In this document: positions 47,378-57,033 of the stretch, in pieces
How positions within the stretch are numbered: position 1 is the stretch's first letter
How the letters are laid out: every line of letters starts with the position of its first letter
NCBI RefSeq assembly: GCF_014750655.1
Contig: NZ_JABBXD010000003.1
Span: forward strand, 1 to 64,000
DNA from: Salinimonas profundi
GTDB taxonomy: Bacteria; Pseudomonadota; Gammaproteobacteria; Enterobacterales; Alteromonadaceae
Length of the DNA: 64,000 nucleotides
Direction: 5' to 3'
Program-made: the position numbers and the translations under genes
Notes under the pieces: generated by a model
The model's input: the letters and a program-made list of their open reading frames with translations, nothing else
What the model was told of the DNA's origin: nothing
Database searches by the model: none

Positions 47378-47824
47378 ATGGCCAAACAAAAACCCACTGT
47401 TGAAATAGTTAGTTATGGTATTTATAAACACTGGGATGCCAACTCTAAAGCCTTACCTAAAATTGACCGGTTTACTACCCAAATCCCCTGCGAACTGGAT
47501 ATAGAGTTTGGCTATATTGTTAATATCAAGCGGGCAAAAAACGCGAAACTCAGATACTGCATTTACCACCCGGATATCCCTGATGAAGACGGTACCCCCA
47601 TGCCACCATTCGACGGCACAGAGTTCGTAGGTAATAACGACTGGGATTTTTATCTGGGCGATACGTTGTGGGAGCCTGTTGCCAATAAAACGGGTCCCTG
47701 GAGGATGACGCTGGAACTGGACGGTCGAATCGTCGCTGACAAGACATTTGAAGTAGAGGATGAAGCGCCCTATGAAGGCGCCTCATTCTGGAAACGGGGA
47801 AAACTCCGTCCCCGCGGCTATTAA
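47378..47824 (+). CDS. DUF3859 domain protein
   Basis: The open frame reaches back to 47288, but [20 protein letters not shown] at 47378 is the family-like start, preceded by CAGGAGTCAGCGC. The 148-residue protein is a predicted beta sandwich with [20 protein letters not shown] near its end. The family has no known function. Its stop overlaps the convergent acr3 stop in TTAA. Confidence 0.75.
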   Translation: MAKQKPTVEIVSYGIYKHWDANSKALPKIDRFTTQIPCELDIEFGYIVNIKRAKNAKLRYCIYHPDIPDEDGTPMPPFDGTEFVGNNDWDFYLGDTLWEPVANKTGPWRMTLELDGRIVADKTFEVEDEAPYEGASFWKRGKLRPRGY

Positions 47825-48834
47825 GCAAACCAGTGGCGGGTACGGTTTGCAAACCAGACCAGCGATAACATCACCGGCACCTCCACCAGCACACCCACCA
47901 CGGTTGCCAGCGCGGCGCCTGAATGCAGCCCAAACAGTGAAATGGCCACAGCAACGGCCAGTTCAAAGAAGTTTGATGTGCCTATCATGCAAGCGGGAGC
48001 TGCCACATTGTGCGGTAACTTCAGGCGTTTCGCCAGATAGTATGCAATAGCAAAGATTCCGTACGTCTGTATCAATAGCGGTATCGCAATAAGTACTATG
48101 CTCTGCGGCTTTTCAATTATCGTATTCGCCTGAAAACTGAAAAGCAGTATTAATGTCGCCAGTAATCCTACAATGGAAAGCGGCTTTAACTTATCAACCA
48201 GCGAAATAACTGTCTGCTCTCCGCGTTTTAGCAGAAGAGTACGGGTAATAAATCCTGCCACTAGCGGTAATATCACGTAAAGCAGCACAGATAAGAGCAA
48301 CGTATCCCATGGCACTGTGATATCTGATACGCCCAATAAAAGACCGGCCAGAGGCGCAAACGCAAAAATCATAATGACATCGTTTACCGACACCTGAACC
48401 AGGGTGTAGTTAGCATCCCCCCGGGTCAGATGGCTCCATACGAACACCATCGCCGTACAAGGCGCCACACCCAGTAAAATCATACCGGCGATATACTCAC
48501 TGGCGGTTTGCGGGTCGACCCACTGGGCAAACAACCCTTTAAAAAACAGCCACCCCAGCAATGCCATGGTAAACGGCTTGACCAACCAGTTTATTATCAG
48601 AGTCAGCATCAGCCCTTTTGGCTTTTTGCCCACATCCTTAAGCGCGGCAAAATCGACCTGAATCATGATGGGGTAAATCATTAGCCAGATAAGCACTGCC
48701 ACCACCAGATTGACATGGGCAACCTCAAACTGTGAGACTGCGGCGAAAAAATCGGGAGCCACAGTGCCTGCCACCACGCCAATTACAATACAAAGAGCTA
48801 CCCACAACGACAAATAGCGCTCGAAAAAACCCAT
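47821..48834 (-). CDS. ACR3-family arsenite efflux permease
   Basis: This 337-residue membrane protein has about ten spans and starts [16 protein letters not shown]. The conserved Cys lies in [19 protein letters not shown] near residue 125, and [14 protein letters not shown] near 285 holds the conserved Glu. It exports arsenite using the proton gradient. It is the last gene of arsR-arsC-acr3, 12 bases after arsC. Confidence 0.93.
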   Translation of the reverse strand: MGFFERYLSLWVALCIVIGVVAGTVAPDFFAAVSQFEVAHVNLVVAVLIWLMIYPIMIQVDFAALKDVGKKPKGLMLTLIINWLVKPFTMALLGWLFFKGLFAQWVDPQTASEYIAGMILLGVAPCTAMVFVWSHLTRGDANYTLVQVSVNDVIMIFAFAPLAGLLLGVSDITVPWDTLLLSVLLYVILPLVAGFITRTLLLKRGEQTVISLVDKLKPLSIVGLLATLILLFSFQANTIIEKPQSIVLIAIPLLIQTYGIFAIAYYLAKRLKLPHNVAAPACMIGTSNFFELAVAVAISLFGLHSGAALATVVGVLVEVPVMLSLVWFANRTRHWFA

Positions 48835-48846
48835 TTACAGCTCCTT

Positions 48847-49317
48847 TTACTGCGCGCCTAATTTATTCAGGGCCACACGTAATGCATCCCCTTCCAAATC
48901 CGCCCGGGCAATCGCTATTAAATCGCGGGCGCGCGTTTCAATTTCACTGATCACATCTTCAAACGCACGTTTTTTCTGTTCATCAGAACCGGTGACCTTT
49001 GATGGATCGGGCAGCCCCCAGTGCACTTTGAGTGCGCGGGAAAAGTACATCGGGCATGTCTCGCCCGCTGCAGCGTCACACACGGTAATAACAACACGGG
49101 GCTGAAACTGCTCAAAGTCATCCCACGACTGACTTTTCAAACCCTTTGTCGGGTAACCGGCTTCATCCAGGAACTTTAATGTTAACGGGTGCACCTCTCC
49201 GGCAGGCTCACTGCCCGCGCTTTTAGCGACGATCTCACCATCGGCGATTTTGTTTACAATGGCTTCGCTTAGCACACTTCGACAGCGGTTGTGTGTGCAG
49301 ATAAATAGAATCTTCAT
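48847..49317 (-). CDS. arsC: Arsenate reductase, low-molecular-weight phosphatase type
   Basis: This 156-residue protein starts MKILFICTHNRCRSVL; the P loop CTHNRCRS has the catalytic Cys8. VVITVCDAAAGETCP supplies the two relay cysteines spaced as in thioredoxin-coupled ArsC, and GLPDPSKV holds the general acid Asp. It reduces arsenate to arsenite for export by the adjacent ACR3. It overlaps the arsR stop by four bases. Confidence 0.93.
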   Translation of the reverse strand: MKILFICTHNRCRSVLSEAIVNKIADGEIVAKSAGSEPAGEVHPLTLKFLDEAGYPTKGLKSQSWDDFEQFQPRVVITVCDAAAGETCPMYFSRALKVHWGLPDPSKVTGSDEQKKRAFEDVISEIETRARDLIAIARADLEGDALRVALNKLGAQ

Positions 49318-49655
49318 GATGATGAATCCTGACAGTTAGTAGACATGGCATTTTTTAATCGACTATTCGCTTCTTTCACGTATTCCTGATTCGCGAATTC
49401 CGTTGTTTTTAAAACTGAAAAGGCCCACTCGGGCAAGGCATTGTTGAGCGCATAATACATCCATTTACCTCGCCGCTCGGCCTGAACAATATTGCATTTT
49501 CTAAGATATGCCAGATGGCGCGAGATTTTCGGCTGGCTGAGCGAGAGTGCGTCAATCAGATCGCACACGCATAGAGAAGTATGCGAGACCAGCAATAGCA
49601 AAATTTTCAGACGGGTGTCATCCGCCAGACATTTATAGAACAATAAGGGTGACAT
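49314..49655 (-). CDS. arsR: ArsR-family arsenic-sensing repressor
   Basis: This 113-residue winged-helix protein has the arsenite-binding motif SLCVCDLID near residue 30 and the recognition helix ALSLQPKISRHLAYLRK (read as LSLSQPKISRHLAYLRK) near 45-60. It represses the operon until arsenite binds the cysteines. Inverted repeats just upstream (49658-49699) are its likely operator. Confidence 0.93.
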   Translation of the reverse strand: MSPLLFYKCLADDTRLKILLLLVSHTSLCVCDLIDALSLSQPKISRHLAYLRKCNIVQAERRGKWMYYALNNALPEWAFSVLKTTEFANQEYVKEANSRLKNAMSTNCQDSSS

Positions 49656-49657
49656 AG

Positions 49658-49699
49658 AACAAATACGAAAAACCAGATATATGGAATATCATATTTGTT
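49658..49699. promoter_or_regulatory. Probable ArsR operator
   Basis: AACAAATA (49658-49665) and TATTTGTT (49692-49699) are perfect inverted repeats immediately before arsR, enclosing a smaller repeat GATAT...ATATC (49676-49690). The position and AT-rich dyad fit an autorepressed ars promoter. Confidence 0.55.
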
Positions 49700-49717
49700 A
49701 TGCGCAGCACTGTCTAC

Positions 49718-49922
49718 CTACAGTGTTAACCTTGGCTGTATGAAGTCTAAAAATGCACTGATGCGCGACGATACAGCGCTGTTTTTATAAAATACCGCAT
49801 TGACCGATTCGCGGCGGTTAGGGCTGGCTATTTGCGCGGGCAGCACTTCTGTTAGACGGTGCTGGTTAATATCATCACGACACATAAAGTTGGACAGCAG
49901 CGCAATGCCCTGACCGTTTAAA
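49718..49922 (-). pseudogene. 3' remnant of a LysR-family regulator gene
   Basis: The minus strand from about 49922 down to the TAG at 49718 encodes about 67 residues that begin GQGIALLSNFMCRDDINQHRL in two overlapping parts (GQGIALLSNFM, then INQHRLTEVLP). This is the C-terminal effector-domain pattern of LysR regulators, ending FLDFIQPRL. There is no 5' part; the upstream flank is MFS-like debris, so the gene was truncated. Confidence 0.7.
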
Positions 49923-49924
49923 CA

Positions 49925-50399
49925 CAGCCATCTACGCTAACTGAACAGTTACAGCTATTCCTATAAAAACGGCTGTTACTGGTTTTGCCTACTTCCGCGC
50001 TGTGCTATGGCGTCACATTCACAGCGTTCACCTATCTGACGCCTATTTTAAAGCGAGGAGACCGGCTTAGCCGCATCGGCGACCGCAATCATAGCGCTGA
50101 TTTACGGTGTATCGGTTGCCAGCGGAAATATCCGAGCGGACAGCTGACTGATAAGCACGGTCCGATAACAGCGCTTTACGCCCAATGCAGTGGATGTGGC
50201 ATCAGGGCTTAATATCGCTGCGTTTAATGTCGGCATTGCCATCGGCTCTGTCACTGGCGGCGCAATAGTTGAACAGCTGTCGTTATCAGATACCACCTGG
50301 ATTGGTGCAATCATTACGTTCAGCGCGCTGCTGTTAACACGGATTTCCGGGTATCTTGATCAACGCGAAGCTGGCAGTTTCGTGCCAGCCAAAGCCTGA
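49925..50399 (+). pseudogene. Decayed MFS transporter gene fragment
   Basis: Two blocks are recognisable: LPTSALCYGVTFTAFTYLTPIL from 49990, then after frame disruption DVASGLNIAAFNVGIAIGSV from about 50191, ending RISGYLDQREAG. The second block is the motif of AraJ-type MFS efflux proteins. The 5' half is missing and the middle is out of frame. Together with the adjacent LysR remnant it looks like a former divergent regulator-pump pair. Confidence 0.65.
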
Positions 50400-50527
50400 A
50401 TCTAAAAAAGTATTTACGTTCAGGATAAATCGACCGGGCAATGTCGTCCGTTTAAGTAACAGATATCGTTAACACCAACACACAGCGGTACTGCGCTATG
50501 CACCGTGCCGCTGTCAGGAATTCTAAT

Positions 50528-51478
50528 ATGACTGTTACAACGAATAAGGCCTGGCATTTTGACCGGGCAGGACGCGCGCTTTATCAGGAAGACACGACAC
50601 TGCCCGACCTTGCGTCGGACGAGATCCTTATTAAAAACAAAGCCAGTGGTATAAATCCGGTAGACTGGAAATTCATTGAAGATGACCCGCTAAACTGGCC
50701 CAAAGGACGCATTCCCGGTGTGGACGGTGCCGGCGAAGTGGTGGCAACAGGCGCCGGTATTGATGAAGCGATGATTGGTCAGCAGATCACCTACCACCAA
50801 TCCTTGCAACATGATGGCAGTTTTGCAGCGTTCACCGTTGTTAAGGCCAACAGGGTGATGCAGTTGCCGAACAATATGTCGTTTGAGTTTGCGGCGGCTC
50901 TTCCCTGCCCCATGCTGACCGCATGGCAGGCAGTGAGCAAGCTGCCGCCAAGCCCGGGTGCAAAAGTCCTGGTAGCTGGTATGGGCGCGGTGAACAAGCT
51001 TACGGTTCAGTTTTTAAAGCGTGCCGATTACGAGGTGCACGCCTTATCAGGAAGTCTGGAAGAGAGTGAGGCGAATGCGCTGGGTATTACATCGGTCTTT
51101 CGCGATGCCGAAGATTTACCACAGCAATATTTTGCCGTGATTGATGCGGTAAGCGCCGACAACGCAACAAAGCTCGTATCGCGGCTTCAGGCGAACGGTC
51201 ATATTGTGTGTATCCAGGGAAGAATTGAAAAACCTGTCGACCCGGCATTCACACGTACGATTTCTTACCATGAGGTAGCGCTTGGTGCGCTTCACCAGTA
51301 TGGCGACGAAGCTGCCTGGACAGCGCTGATGAAAGATGGTGAGTCATTGCTTGAAGATATTCAGACAGGCCTTATAGTCGTGGATGACCCGGTCCTTTTC
51401 CCCTTCAGCGAAATGAATCATGCCCTCTCGCACAGCAAACAAACCAAGGAAAAAACGGTGCTGGACACTGACGGATAA
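50528..51478 (+). CDS. Zinc-independent alcohol dehydrogenase-like / quinone oxidoreductase
   Basis: The ATG at 50528 with AGGA ahead is preferred to 50498, giving 316 residues. MTVTTNKAWHFDRAGRAL opens a GroES-like domain with NKASGINPVDWKFIED, and GVDGAGEVVATGAG follows. The nucleotide-binding domain has VLVAGMGAVNKLTVQFLK in place of the usual G.GGVG motif. It probably reduces quinones or enals with NADPH, lacks the zinc-ligand pattern, and is cytosolic. Confidence 0.82.
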   Translation: MTVTTNKAWHFDRAGRALYQEDTTLPDLASDEILIKNKASGINPVDWKFIEDDPLNWPKGRIPGVDGAGEVVATGAGIDEAMIGQQITYHQSLQHDGSFAAFTVVKANRVMQLPNNMSFEFAAALPCPMLTAWQAVSKLPPSPGAKVLVAGMGAVNKLTVQFLKRADYEVHALSGSLEESEANALGITSVFRDAEDLPQQYFAVIDAVSADNATKLVSRLQANGHIVCIQGRIEKPVDPAFTRTISYHEVALGALHQYGDEAAWTALMKDGESLLEDIQTGLIVVDDPVLFPFSEMNHALSHSKQTKEKTVLDTDG

Positions 51479-51673
51479 GGGCGAATTTTTACACAGTATC
51501 TTCGGTAAATTATTCTGTTTACTGTGCCGTTATTGCAGTATGACTAACGGCACACCTCCGCGCTGAGCACGCCGTAGCCTGAAACTAAAGCAATTTCCCC
51601 TCACTTCATCAGTGGCACCACAATTGCTGAGCAAATCCACGCCGACCTGTGGCGTATTATTTGGAGAACAATC

Positions 51674-53398
51674 ATGTCTGCGTTTGATGGACAACTCGGC
51701 GTTATCCCTGTTGAAAATGGTTATCAGTTTTCAGTATGGGCCCCCAATGCAAACGCTGTCGCTCTGACAGGCACATTTAATGACTGGGAAGACCAGCCGA
51801 TGGAACCTGCTGAAGGCGGGATTTGGTGGTGCGTCAGCGACGCCGCCCGCAATGGTCATGAATATAAGTTTGTTATTGAAGACAGCGCAGGCAATAAGAG
51901 TCAGAAAAACGATCCCAGGGCCCGGCATCTGACCAACAGCGTCGGCAACAGTCTTATTTATGATGATGATTACCAGTGGCAGACCCGGGAATTTCAGCCA
52001 CCTGCCCTTCATCAGCATGTTATTTACGAAATGCACATCGGCACCTTTGGTAAAAACGGTGATACCTTCGGCACATTCGACTCGGTTATCAGCCGTCTGG
52101 ATGCATTGAAAAAGCTTGGTATTACAATGATTGAACTAATGCCAGTCAATGAATTTGCCGGCGACCAAAGCTGGGGATACAACCCGGCCTATCCCTTCGC
52201 GGTAGAAGAAGCCTATGGAGGACCGGACGGACTCAAACGCTTCATTGATGCTGCCCACCAGCGTGGTATCGGCGTGATTCTAGATGTGGTGTATAACCAC
52301 CTTGGCCCCAGCGATCTGGATCTTTGGCAGTTTGATGGCTGGAGTGAAAATGATAAAGGCGGCATTTACTTCTACAATGACGAGCGCAGCAGTACACCGT
52401 GGGGTGACACCCGGCCGGATTACGGACGCGAGGAAGTACGTCGCTACTTTATCGATAATGCGCGCATGTGGTTAAGTGAATTCAGAGCTGATGGCCTGCG
52501 TATGGATATGGTGCCCTATATGCGCAGCGTATCAGGCATTGATGATGGCAGTGACGACATTCCTGAAGCCTACACCATGATTAAGCAAATCAACCAGATG
52601 GTCGCTGATGAGTTTGATAACAAAGTGACTATCGCCGAAGACCTGCACAGTCATCACTTTATTACCGACCCGCCGCCGGATGGCTGCGGCTACACCGCGC
52701 AATGGGATGCTGGCTTTGTGCACCCGATAAGGGAGGCACTTATCGCCACCGATGACAGCGCAATTGATGTTAATGCGGTAGTGACGGCTATCTCACATAC
52801 TTACAGCCAACGCCCGTTTTCCAGAGTGGTCTACACGGAATCGCACGATGAAGTAGCCAACGGTCGCGCAAGGGTTGTAGAGGAAGTCGCACCCGGCAAT
52901 GTCGATGATGATTTTTTTGCGCACAACAAAGCGGTGGTCGCAGCTGCCTTAGTGCTGACCTCATGCGGCATTCCGATGGTGTTTCAGGGGCAGGAGTTTA
53001 AGCAGCACGGCTGGTTTAGTGATGATCATGATATCGACTGGGAACGACGCGAACAGTTTGATGACATCGTTGCCGCATTTACCGCACTGATAAACCTGCG
53101 TACCAACGAAAATGGAAACAGCGCCGGATTAACCGGTGCATTTACCGAAATCGTACATCAGGATGATGAAAACAAAGTTGTGGGCTTTATGCGTACTGAT
53201 GAGCATAACGCTCAACCGGTATGGGTATATATTTCTTTGGCTAACCGCGAACTGGACAATTATTCATTATCCGGTTTACCCGAGAAACCACAATGTCTGT
53301 TCGCCTGGCAACATCAGGATGTGACCGACACACTGGCTGTCGAAGAAGGTAGTACCACCTTGCTGCCCTATAGCATTTTGGTCTTCGGCCAGCAGTAA
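51674..53398 (+). CDS. GH13 alpha-glucan enzyme, branching-enzyme or trehalohydrolase type
   Basis: This 574-residue protein has an N-terminal CBM48-like domain (about 10-95: FSVWAPNANAVALTGTFNDWE) and a GH13 barrel. Regions include DVVYNHLGP, the nucleophile in DGLRMDMV, the acid in IAEDL and ESHDE for the third catalytic Asp. WGYNPAYPFAVEEAYGG is typical of branching enzyme and maltooligosyl-trehalose trehalohydrolase relatives. It is shorter than GlgB (about 730) and stands alone without other glycogen genes, so the reaction is uncertain. Confidence 0.82.
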   Translation: MSAFDGQLGVIPVENGYQFSVWAPNANAVALTGTFNDWEDQPMEPAEGGIWWCVSDAARNGHEYKFVIEDSAGNKSQKNDPRARHLTNSVGNSLIYDDDYQWQTREFQPPALHQHVIYEMHIGTFGKNGDTFGTFDSVISRLDALKKLGITMIELMPVNEFAGDQSWGYNPAYPFAVEEAYGGPDGLKRFIDAAHQRGIGVILDVVYNHLGPSDLDLWQFDGWSENDKGGIYFYNDERSSTPWGDTRPDYGREEVRRYFIDNARMWLSEFRADGLRMDMVPYMRSVSGIDDGSDDIPEAYTMIKQINQMVADEFDNKVTIAEDLHSHHFITDPPPDGCGYTAQWDAGFVHPIREALIATDDSAIDVNAVVTAISHTYSQRPFSRVVYTESHDEVANGRARVVEEVAPGNVDDDFFAHNKAVVAAALVLTSCGIPMVFQGQEFKQHGWFSDDHDIDWERREQFDDIVAAFTALINLRTNENGNSAGLTGAFTEIVHQDDENKVVGFMRTDEHNAQPVWVYISLANRELDNYSLSGLPEKPQCLFAWQHQDVTDTLAVEEGSTTLLPYSILVFGQQ

Positions 53399-53422
53399 AA
53401 ATCACTAATTTAATAATTTTTG

Positions 53423-53454
53423 TTGACCCTGGAGTTTACTCCAGGGTTTATACT
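53423..53454 (+). promoter_or_regulatory. MerR-type promoter and operator
   Basis: TTGACC (53423-53428) and TATACT (53449-53454) are separated by 20 bases, longer than normal, as in promoters remodelled by MerR proteins. The spacer carries the perfect dyad CCCTGGAGT-TT-ACTCCAGGG (53427-53446). The start point would fall at or one base before the regulator's ATG at 53462, so the message may be leaderless. Confidence 0.85.
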
Positions 53455-53461
53455 TGCCACC

Positions 53462-53887
53462 ATGAATACTGTGGCTACGTTAAAAATTGGCGAATTGGCC
53501 CGGCAGGCAAACGTCTCGGTGGATACTATTCGCTTTTATGAAAGCAAAGGGCTGATTAACGCAACCATGCGATCAGCCAGCGGATATCGCCTGTTTAGTG
53601 ACGAGGATAAAGCGCGCCTGTTATTTATCCAGCGTGCCAAACAGCTCGGATTTACCTTAGATGAAATTGGCGAATTACTCGCTTTAAAACTTCACCCTTA
53701 TGATCATACCTGTGAAGAAGTTAAGCAGCGTACTGCGCAGAAACTTCAGACAGTCAGTGAAAAAATCGCTGAGCTTGAACGCATTCAGCGCTCACTAAAA
53801 ACGCTCTATGCCGCCTGTGGCGGAGGCGCGCAAAGCGCTCAACATTGCTCAATTCTGCAGTTACTGGAGTCGGATAACCCGTTATGA
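53462..53887 (+). CDS. MerR-family metal-responsive regulator (ZntR/CadR type)
   Basis: The ATG at 53462 starts MNTVATLKIGELARQANVSVDTIRFYESKGL; the helix-turn-helix lies at about 7-30. The frame extends upstream into the promoter, so that extension is rejected. The 141-residue protein has a dimerisation helix and metal loop CGGGAQSAQHC near 117-127, with further Cys in DHTCEEV, the ZntR-like cysteine layout. It should activate its own operon with the downstream permease when zinc or a related metal is high. Confidence 0.9.
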   Translation: MNTVATLKIGELARQANVSVDTIRFYESKGLINATMRSASGYRLFSDEDKARLLFIQRAKQLGFTLDEIGELLALKLHPYDHTCEEVKQRTAQKLQTVSEKIAELERIQRSLKTLYAACGGGAQSAQHCSILQLLESDNPL

Positions 53888-55047
53888 ATGATCTGTATTT
53901 GTTAGCTGAAAATTTTATTGCGCTATTTATGGAATCAGCCCCCTGGCTGCTGCTGGGCTTACTGGTTGCCGCTATCATGCATGAACTGGTTCCGGTGTCG
54001 CTCTTGCAACGTCATATGGGAAGTAACAGTATGAGCGCGGTTGCCAAAGCTGCGGTTATCGGCGCGCCGCTGCCGCTGTGCTCCTGTGGTGTCATCCCTG
54101 CTGCGGTGGGGCTGCGTCGAAGTGGTGCATCAAAACCGGCCACCGTGTCGTTTCTCGTCTCTACGCCGGAAACAGGTGTTGATTCTGTATCAGTTTCTTA
54201 TGCCCTGCTTGGCCCGCTATACGCTATCGTGCGCCCGTTTGCCGCCATTTTCAGTGCGATTTATGCCGGCTTATTAGTTAAATTTTTTGCGCCTGCCGAT
54301 AAGCCAGCGACACCCGTGGCAGCATCTGCAAACACATCTTCATGCTGTAGTAGTGCGGCGTCTGAGCCAGCGGTCACAACAGCCAGCTGCTGTGACACCG
54401 AAGAAGCATCATCCACTTCGTGCAGCAGCGGTCATCCAACGCTAAGGCAAACACCGGCAAAGGATAAAGCCAAAGCGATGTGGGAATTTGGTACAGGTCA
54501 ATTGCTATCGGACATTACTGTCTGGCTGCTATTCGGTCTGGCACTGGCTGCCGCGATCCAAACCTGGGTTCCGACCGACTTTCTCACTCAATGGGGTGAT
54601 GGCGTGCTAGCTATGATAATCATGGCAGTTATCGGTATTCCCATGTATATCTGCGCCACCGCCTCAACGCCATTGGCAGTTGGGTTTCTGGCGGCAGGCC
54701 TGTCGCCCGGCGCGGTGCTGGTATTTTTACTGGCGGGCCCGGCGACTAACGTATCGACCATGGGAATGATAGTAAAAGAGCTGGGCCGGCGCTCACTGAT
54801 GTTGTACCTCTTCGCCGTCTTTACCGCCAGTATCGGGCTGGGCTACGCCCTGAACTGGGCAGTATCCGCCTTTTCCTGGCAATCGCTGATTGTAACTGCC
54901 GGCAGCGTGCACGAACATGGCGACAATACGCAGTTTCTTTATGCCGCGAGTGCTATCGCACTGGCATTACTAATGGCAAAAACAGTGGTCTCTCAGGCAA
55001 GAGAACACTTTCGTTCATCACCTTCTCAGTCTGATTGTTGTCATTGA
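53884..55047 (+). CDS. SO_0444-type Cu/Zn efflux permease
   Basis: This 387-residue protein has two four-span halves. The metal motif PLPLCSCGVIPAAVGLRR lies near residue 60, and the second half has GIPMYICATASTPLAVGFLA near 255. The cytoplasmic linker (about 150-190) is rich in Cys and Ser (TSSCCSS, SCCDTE, STSCSSG), and the C-terminus ends DCCH. It exports copper or zinc. It overlaps the MerR gene by four bases and is under the same metal-controlled promoter. Confidence 0.9.
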   Translation: MNDLYLLAENFIALFMESAPWLLLGLLVAAIMHELVPVSLLQRHMGSNSMSAVAKAAVIGAPLPLCSCGVIPAAVGLRRSGASKPATVSFLVSTPETGVDSVSVSYALLGPLYAIVRPFAAIFSAIYAGLLVKFFAPADKPATPVAASANTSSCCSSAASEPAVTTASCCDTEEASSTSCSSGHPTLRQTPAKDKAKAMWEFGTGQLLSDITVWLLFGLALAAAIQTWVPTDFLTQWGDGVLAMIIMAVIGIPMYICATASTPLAVGFLAAGLSPGAVLVFLLAGPATNVSTMGMIVKELGRRSLMLYLFAVFTASIGLGYALNWAVSAFSWQSLIVTAGSVHEHGDNTQFLYAASAIALALLMAKTVVSQAREHFRSSPSQSDCCH

Positions 55048-55179
55048 TGAAAACTGCCATGGAAGGCCGTTTTCCACATAGCTGTCACTGAACGCATTTC
55101 TATTGCTTTTTGATTGATTTTCACACAAGCTAGTAGCCAGTTTGCATCAGGAAGATGCGTTGTACCACGGAACGGCACT

Positions 55180-56085
55180 ATGTTTTACTATCCCGCCTCT
55201 CGCACGAGAATCTTTTCCCGGTTATTTAACTGGGCACGTCGCACCACACGACGTTTTCATCTGTCAGAAACCATCCGAATTGCTCGTCAGCTTATCCACT
55301 TCGGACCATGGCGATACAGCATCATTGCCCTGATTCAGTTTTTTCGCGGTCCGGCCCGCTGGCGTCCTACCAACGTGTCGCTGATGCACGGACTCAATGC
55401 CAAGACAATCGCATCTGCACTTCACACCAACGGCGTGTACAAAGCGGGTACGTTGCCGCGGTCGTTTACACAAAGTATGACAAAAATCACAGACCAGCTT
55501 CCAGCCGCTGAATATCACCAGTCCCACGAGGTCAGCCAGCATGTGGCGAAAATTGCCAGCGACCCTGCAATCCTCAATGTGGTCAGTGAATATTTACAAT
55601 GTGAACCGGTGCTGATTGAATCGTCTCTATTTGTCACCAACCCTGAGGCCGGTAAAAAACCGCTTTCTCAAAATCACTTTCATTTCGATTACGCAGGCTG
55701 GCAGTCGCTCAACGTCTTTGTCTATCTGACCGATGTCAGCATAACAAGCTCCCATCATGTGGCTATCGCTGGCTCACATAAACGTATAACACTTCGTACA
55801 CTCCTTGATGGAGGCATGAGCGACAAAGACGCCTACACATCGCTACAACATGACATTACGCCAATAACGGGACGGGCCGGGACCGTGTTTTTCGAAAATG
55901 TTGAAACACTCCATAAGCGAACGCAAGGCCATGAGCGACGGGTATTATTAAACCTGACCTTCACTTCACATCGTAACCTGATGAGCTATGGACGCGCGCA
56001 TCCCAACCAGCTTGCCCGCCGCGATAAGATCTTTGCCGACATAACCGGTCAGAGCAGCCTGAAAAATCCTACCGCCGACTTGTAG
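55180..56085 (+). CDS. Phytanoyl-CoA dioxygenase-like Fe(II)/2-oxoglutarate enzyme
   Basis: I favour the ATG at 55180 (MFYYPASRTRIFSRLFNWAR) over 55114, giving 301 residues. The jelly-roll core has HFHFDYAGWQSLNVFVYL near residue 185, giving the His-X-Asp iron ligands, and ENVETLHKRTQGHERRVLL near 265, giving the distal His and the Arg that binds 2-oxoglutarate. The substrate is unknown. The N-terminus is basic and amphipathic. It is not linked to a clear pathway here. Confidence 0.7.
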   Translation: MFYYPASRTRIFSRLFNWARRTTRRFHLSETIRIARQLIHFGPWRYSIIALIQFFRGPARWRPTNVSLMHGLNAKTIASALHTNGVYKAGTLPRSFTQSMTKITDQLPAAEYHQSHEVSQHVAKIASDPAILNVVSEYLQCEPVLIESSLFVTNPEAGKKPLSQNHFHFDYAGWQSLNVFVYLTDVSITSSHHVAIAGSHKRITLRTLLDGGMSDKDAYTSLQHDITPITGRAGTVFFENVETLHKRTQGHERRVLLNLTFTSHRNLMSYGRAHPNQLARRDKIFADITGQSSLKNPTADL

Positions 56086-56145
56086 GGTTTAAGGCTCAGT
56101 CACGATACACTTAGCCAATAAGATATTCCTTCAGGCTGGTAAAAC

Positions 56146-57021
56146 GTGACAAACGCAAAATGGATAGTGGGTATTGATGGCGGCGGTACGCGTTGCCGGG
56201 CGCGCCTTGAGTCTGTTGACGGGCGCCTGATCACCGAAACCGAAGCAGGCCCTGCCAATGTTGCGCAAAATGCAGAGCAGGCTTATCGCTCGGTCCTGCA
56301 AGTGTGTGAACAGGTAATGCAGTGCATCCCTCAAGAAGATAGAACTGCGGTATATGTGGTCGCTGGTCTGGCCGGGCTTAATATTGATAAATACGCAGCC
56401 ATCGCCCAGCAGTGGACACTGCCCTTTGATCAGGTCCGCTATACCACTGACATGCACATAGCCTGCGCTGGTGCGCACCTGCAGCAAAACGGCGCATTAA
56501 TTATCACTGGCACTGGCAGCTCCGCCTATGTCAGAACCGACAGCATAGAAACAACGTTGGGTGGTCATGGTTTTCCACTTGGCGATGAGGCATCGGGTGC
56601 CTGGCTTGGCTGGCAGGCGTTGCAGTCTACGCTGCATACTCTTGATGGCCTTAAGGAACACAACGACCTGGCAGAGCAGGTTTGTGCAACGTTAAGCCTG
56701 CATACCGCCCAGGAGTTGGTTGCCCACGCCCTGCACTTTCGCTCTGTCGATTACGCCGCCCTGGCGCCGCTGGTGACCCATCAGGCTGCACGGGACGAAC
56801 CCGTCAGTCGTGAAATTATGCAAAAAGGCTGTGACTATCTGACCCGACTTTTTACCCGTATACAAGCCTGTAACCCGGGCAGAATTGCTATGACCGGCGG
56901 GCTGGCACCGGTATGGCGTCCCTGGCTGAGTCAGCACGTGCAGGCGGGTTTGTCAGAACCACTGGCAACGCCCACACAGGGCGCGATATGGTTAGCCCAA
57001 TCCACTTTAACTCCAATGTAA
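56146..57021 (+). CDS. nagK: N-acetylglucosamine kinase-like BadF/BadG ATPase family protein
   Basis: This 291-residue protein starts at a GTG and reads WIVGIDGGGTRCRARLES, the phosphate-1 motif of the actin-like ATPase fold. LIITGTGSSAYV (about 117-128) is phosphate 2, and LGDEASGAWLGWQAL with MTGGLAPVW are family motifs. Gene order with nagA supports phosphorylation of N-acetylglucosamine entering from chitin or peptidoglycan. The symbol follows the Shewanella-type kinase usage and rests on context. Confidence 0.82.
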   Translation: MTNAKWIVGIDGGGTRCRARLESVDGRLITETEAGPANVAQNAEQAYRSVLQVCEQVMQCIPQEDRTAVYVVAGLAGLNIDKYAAIAQQWTLPFDQVRYTTDMHIACAGAHLQQNGALIITGTGSSAYVRTDSIETTLGGHGFPLGDEASGAWLGWQALQSTLHTLDGLKEHNDLAEQVCATLSLHTAQELVAHALHFRSVDYAALAPLVTHQAARDEPVSREIMQKGCDYLTRLFTRIQACNPGRIAMTGGLAPVWRPWLSQHVQAGLSEPLATPTQGAIWLAQSTLTPM

Positions 57022-57033
57022 ATAACGCCGATT

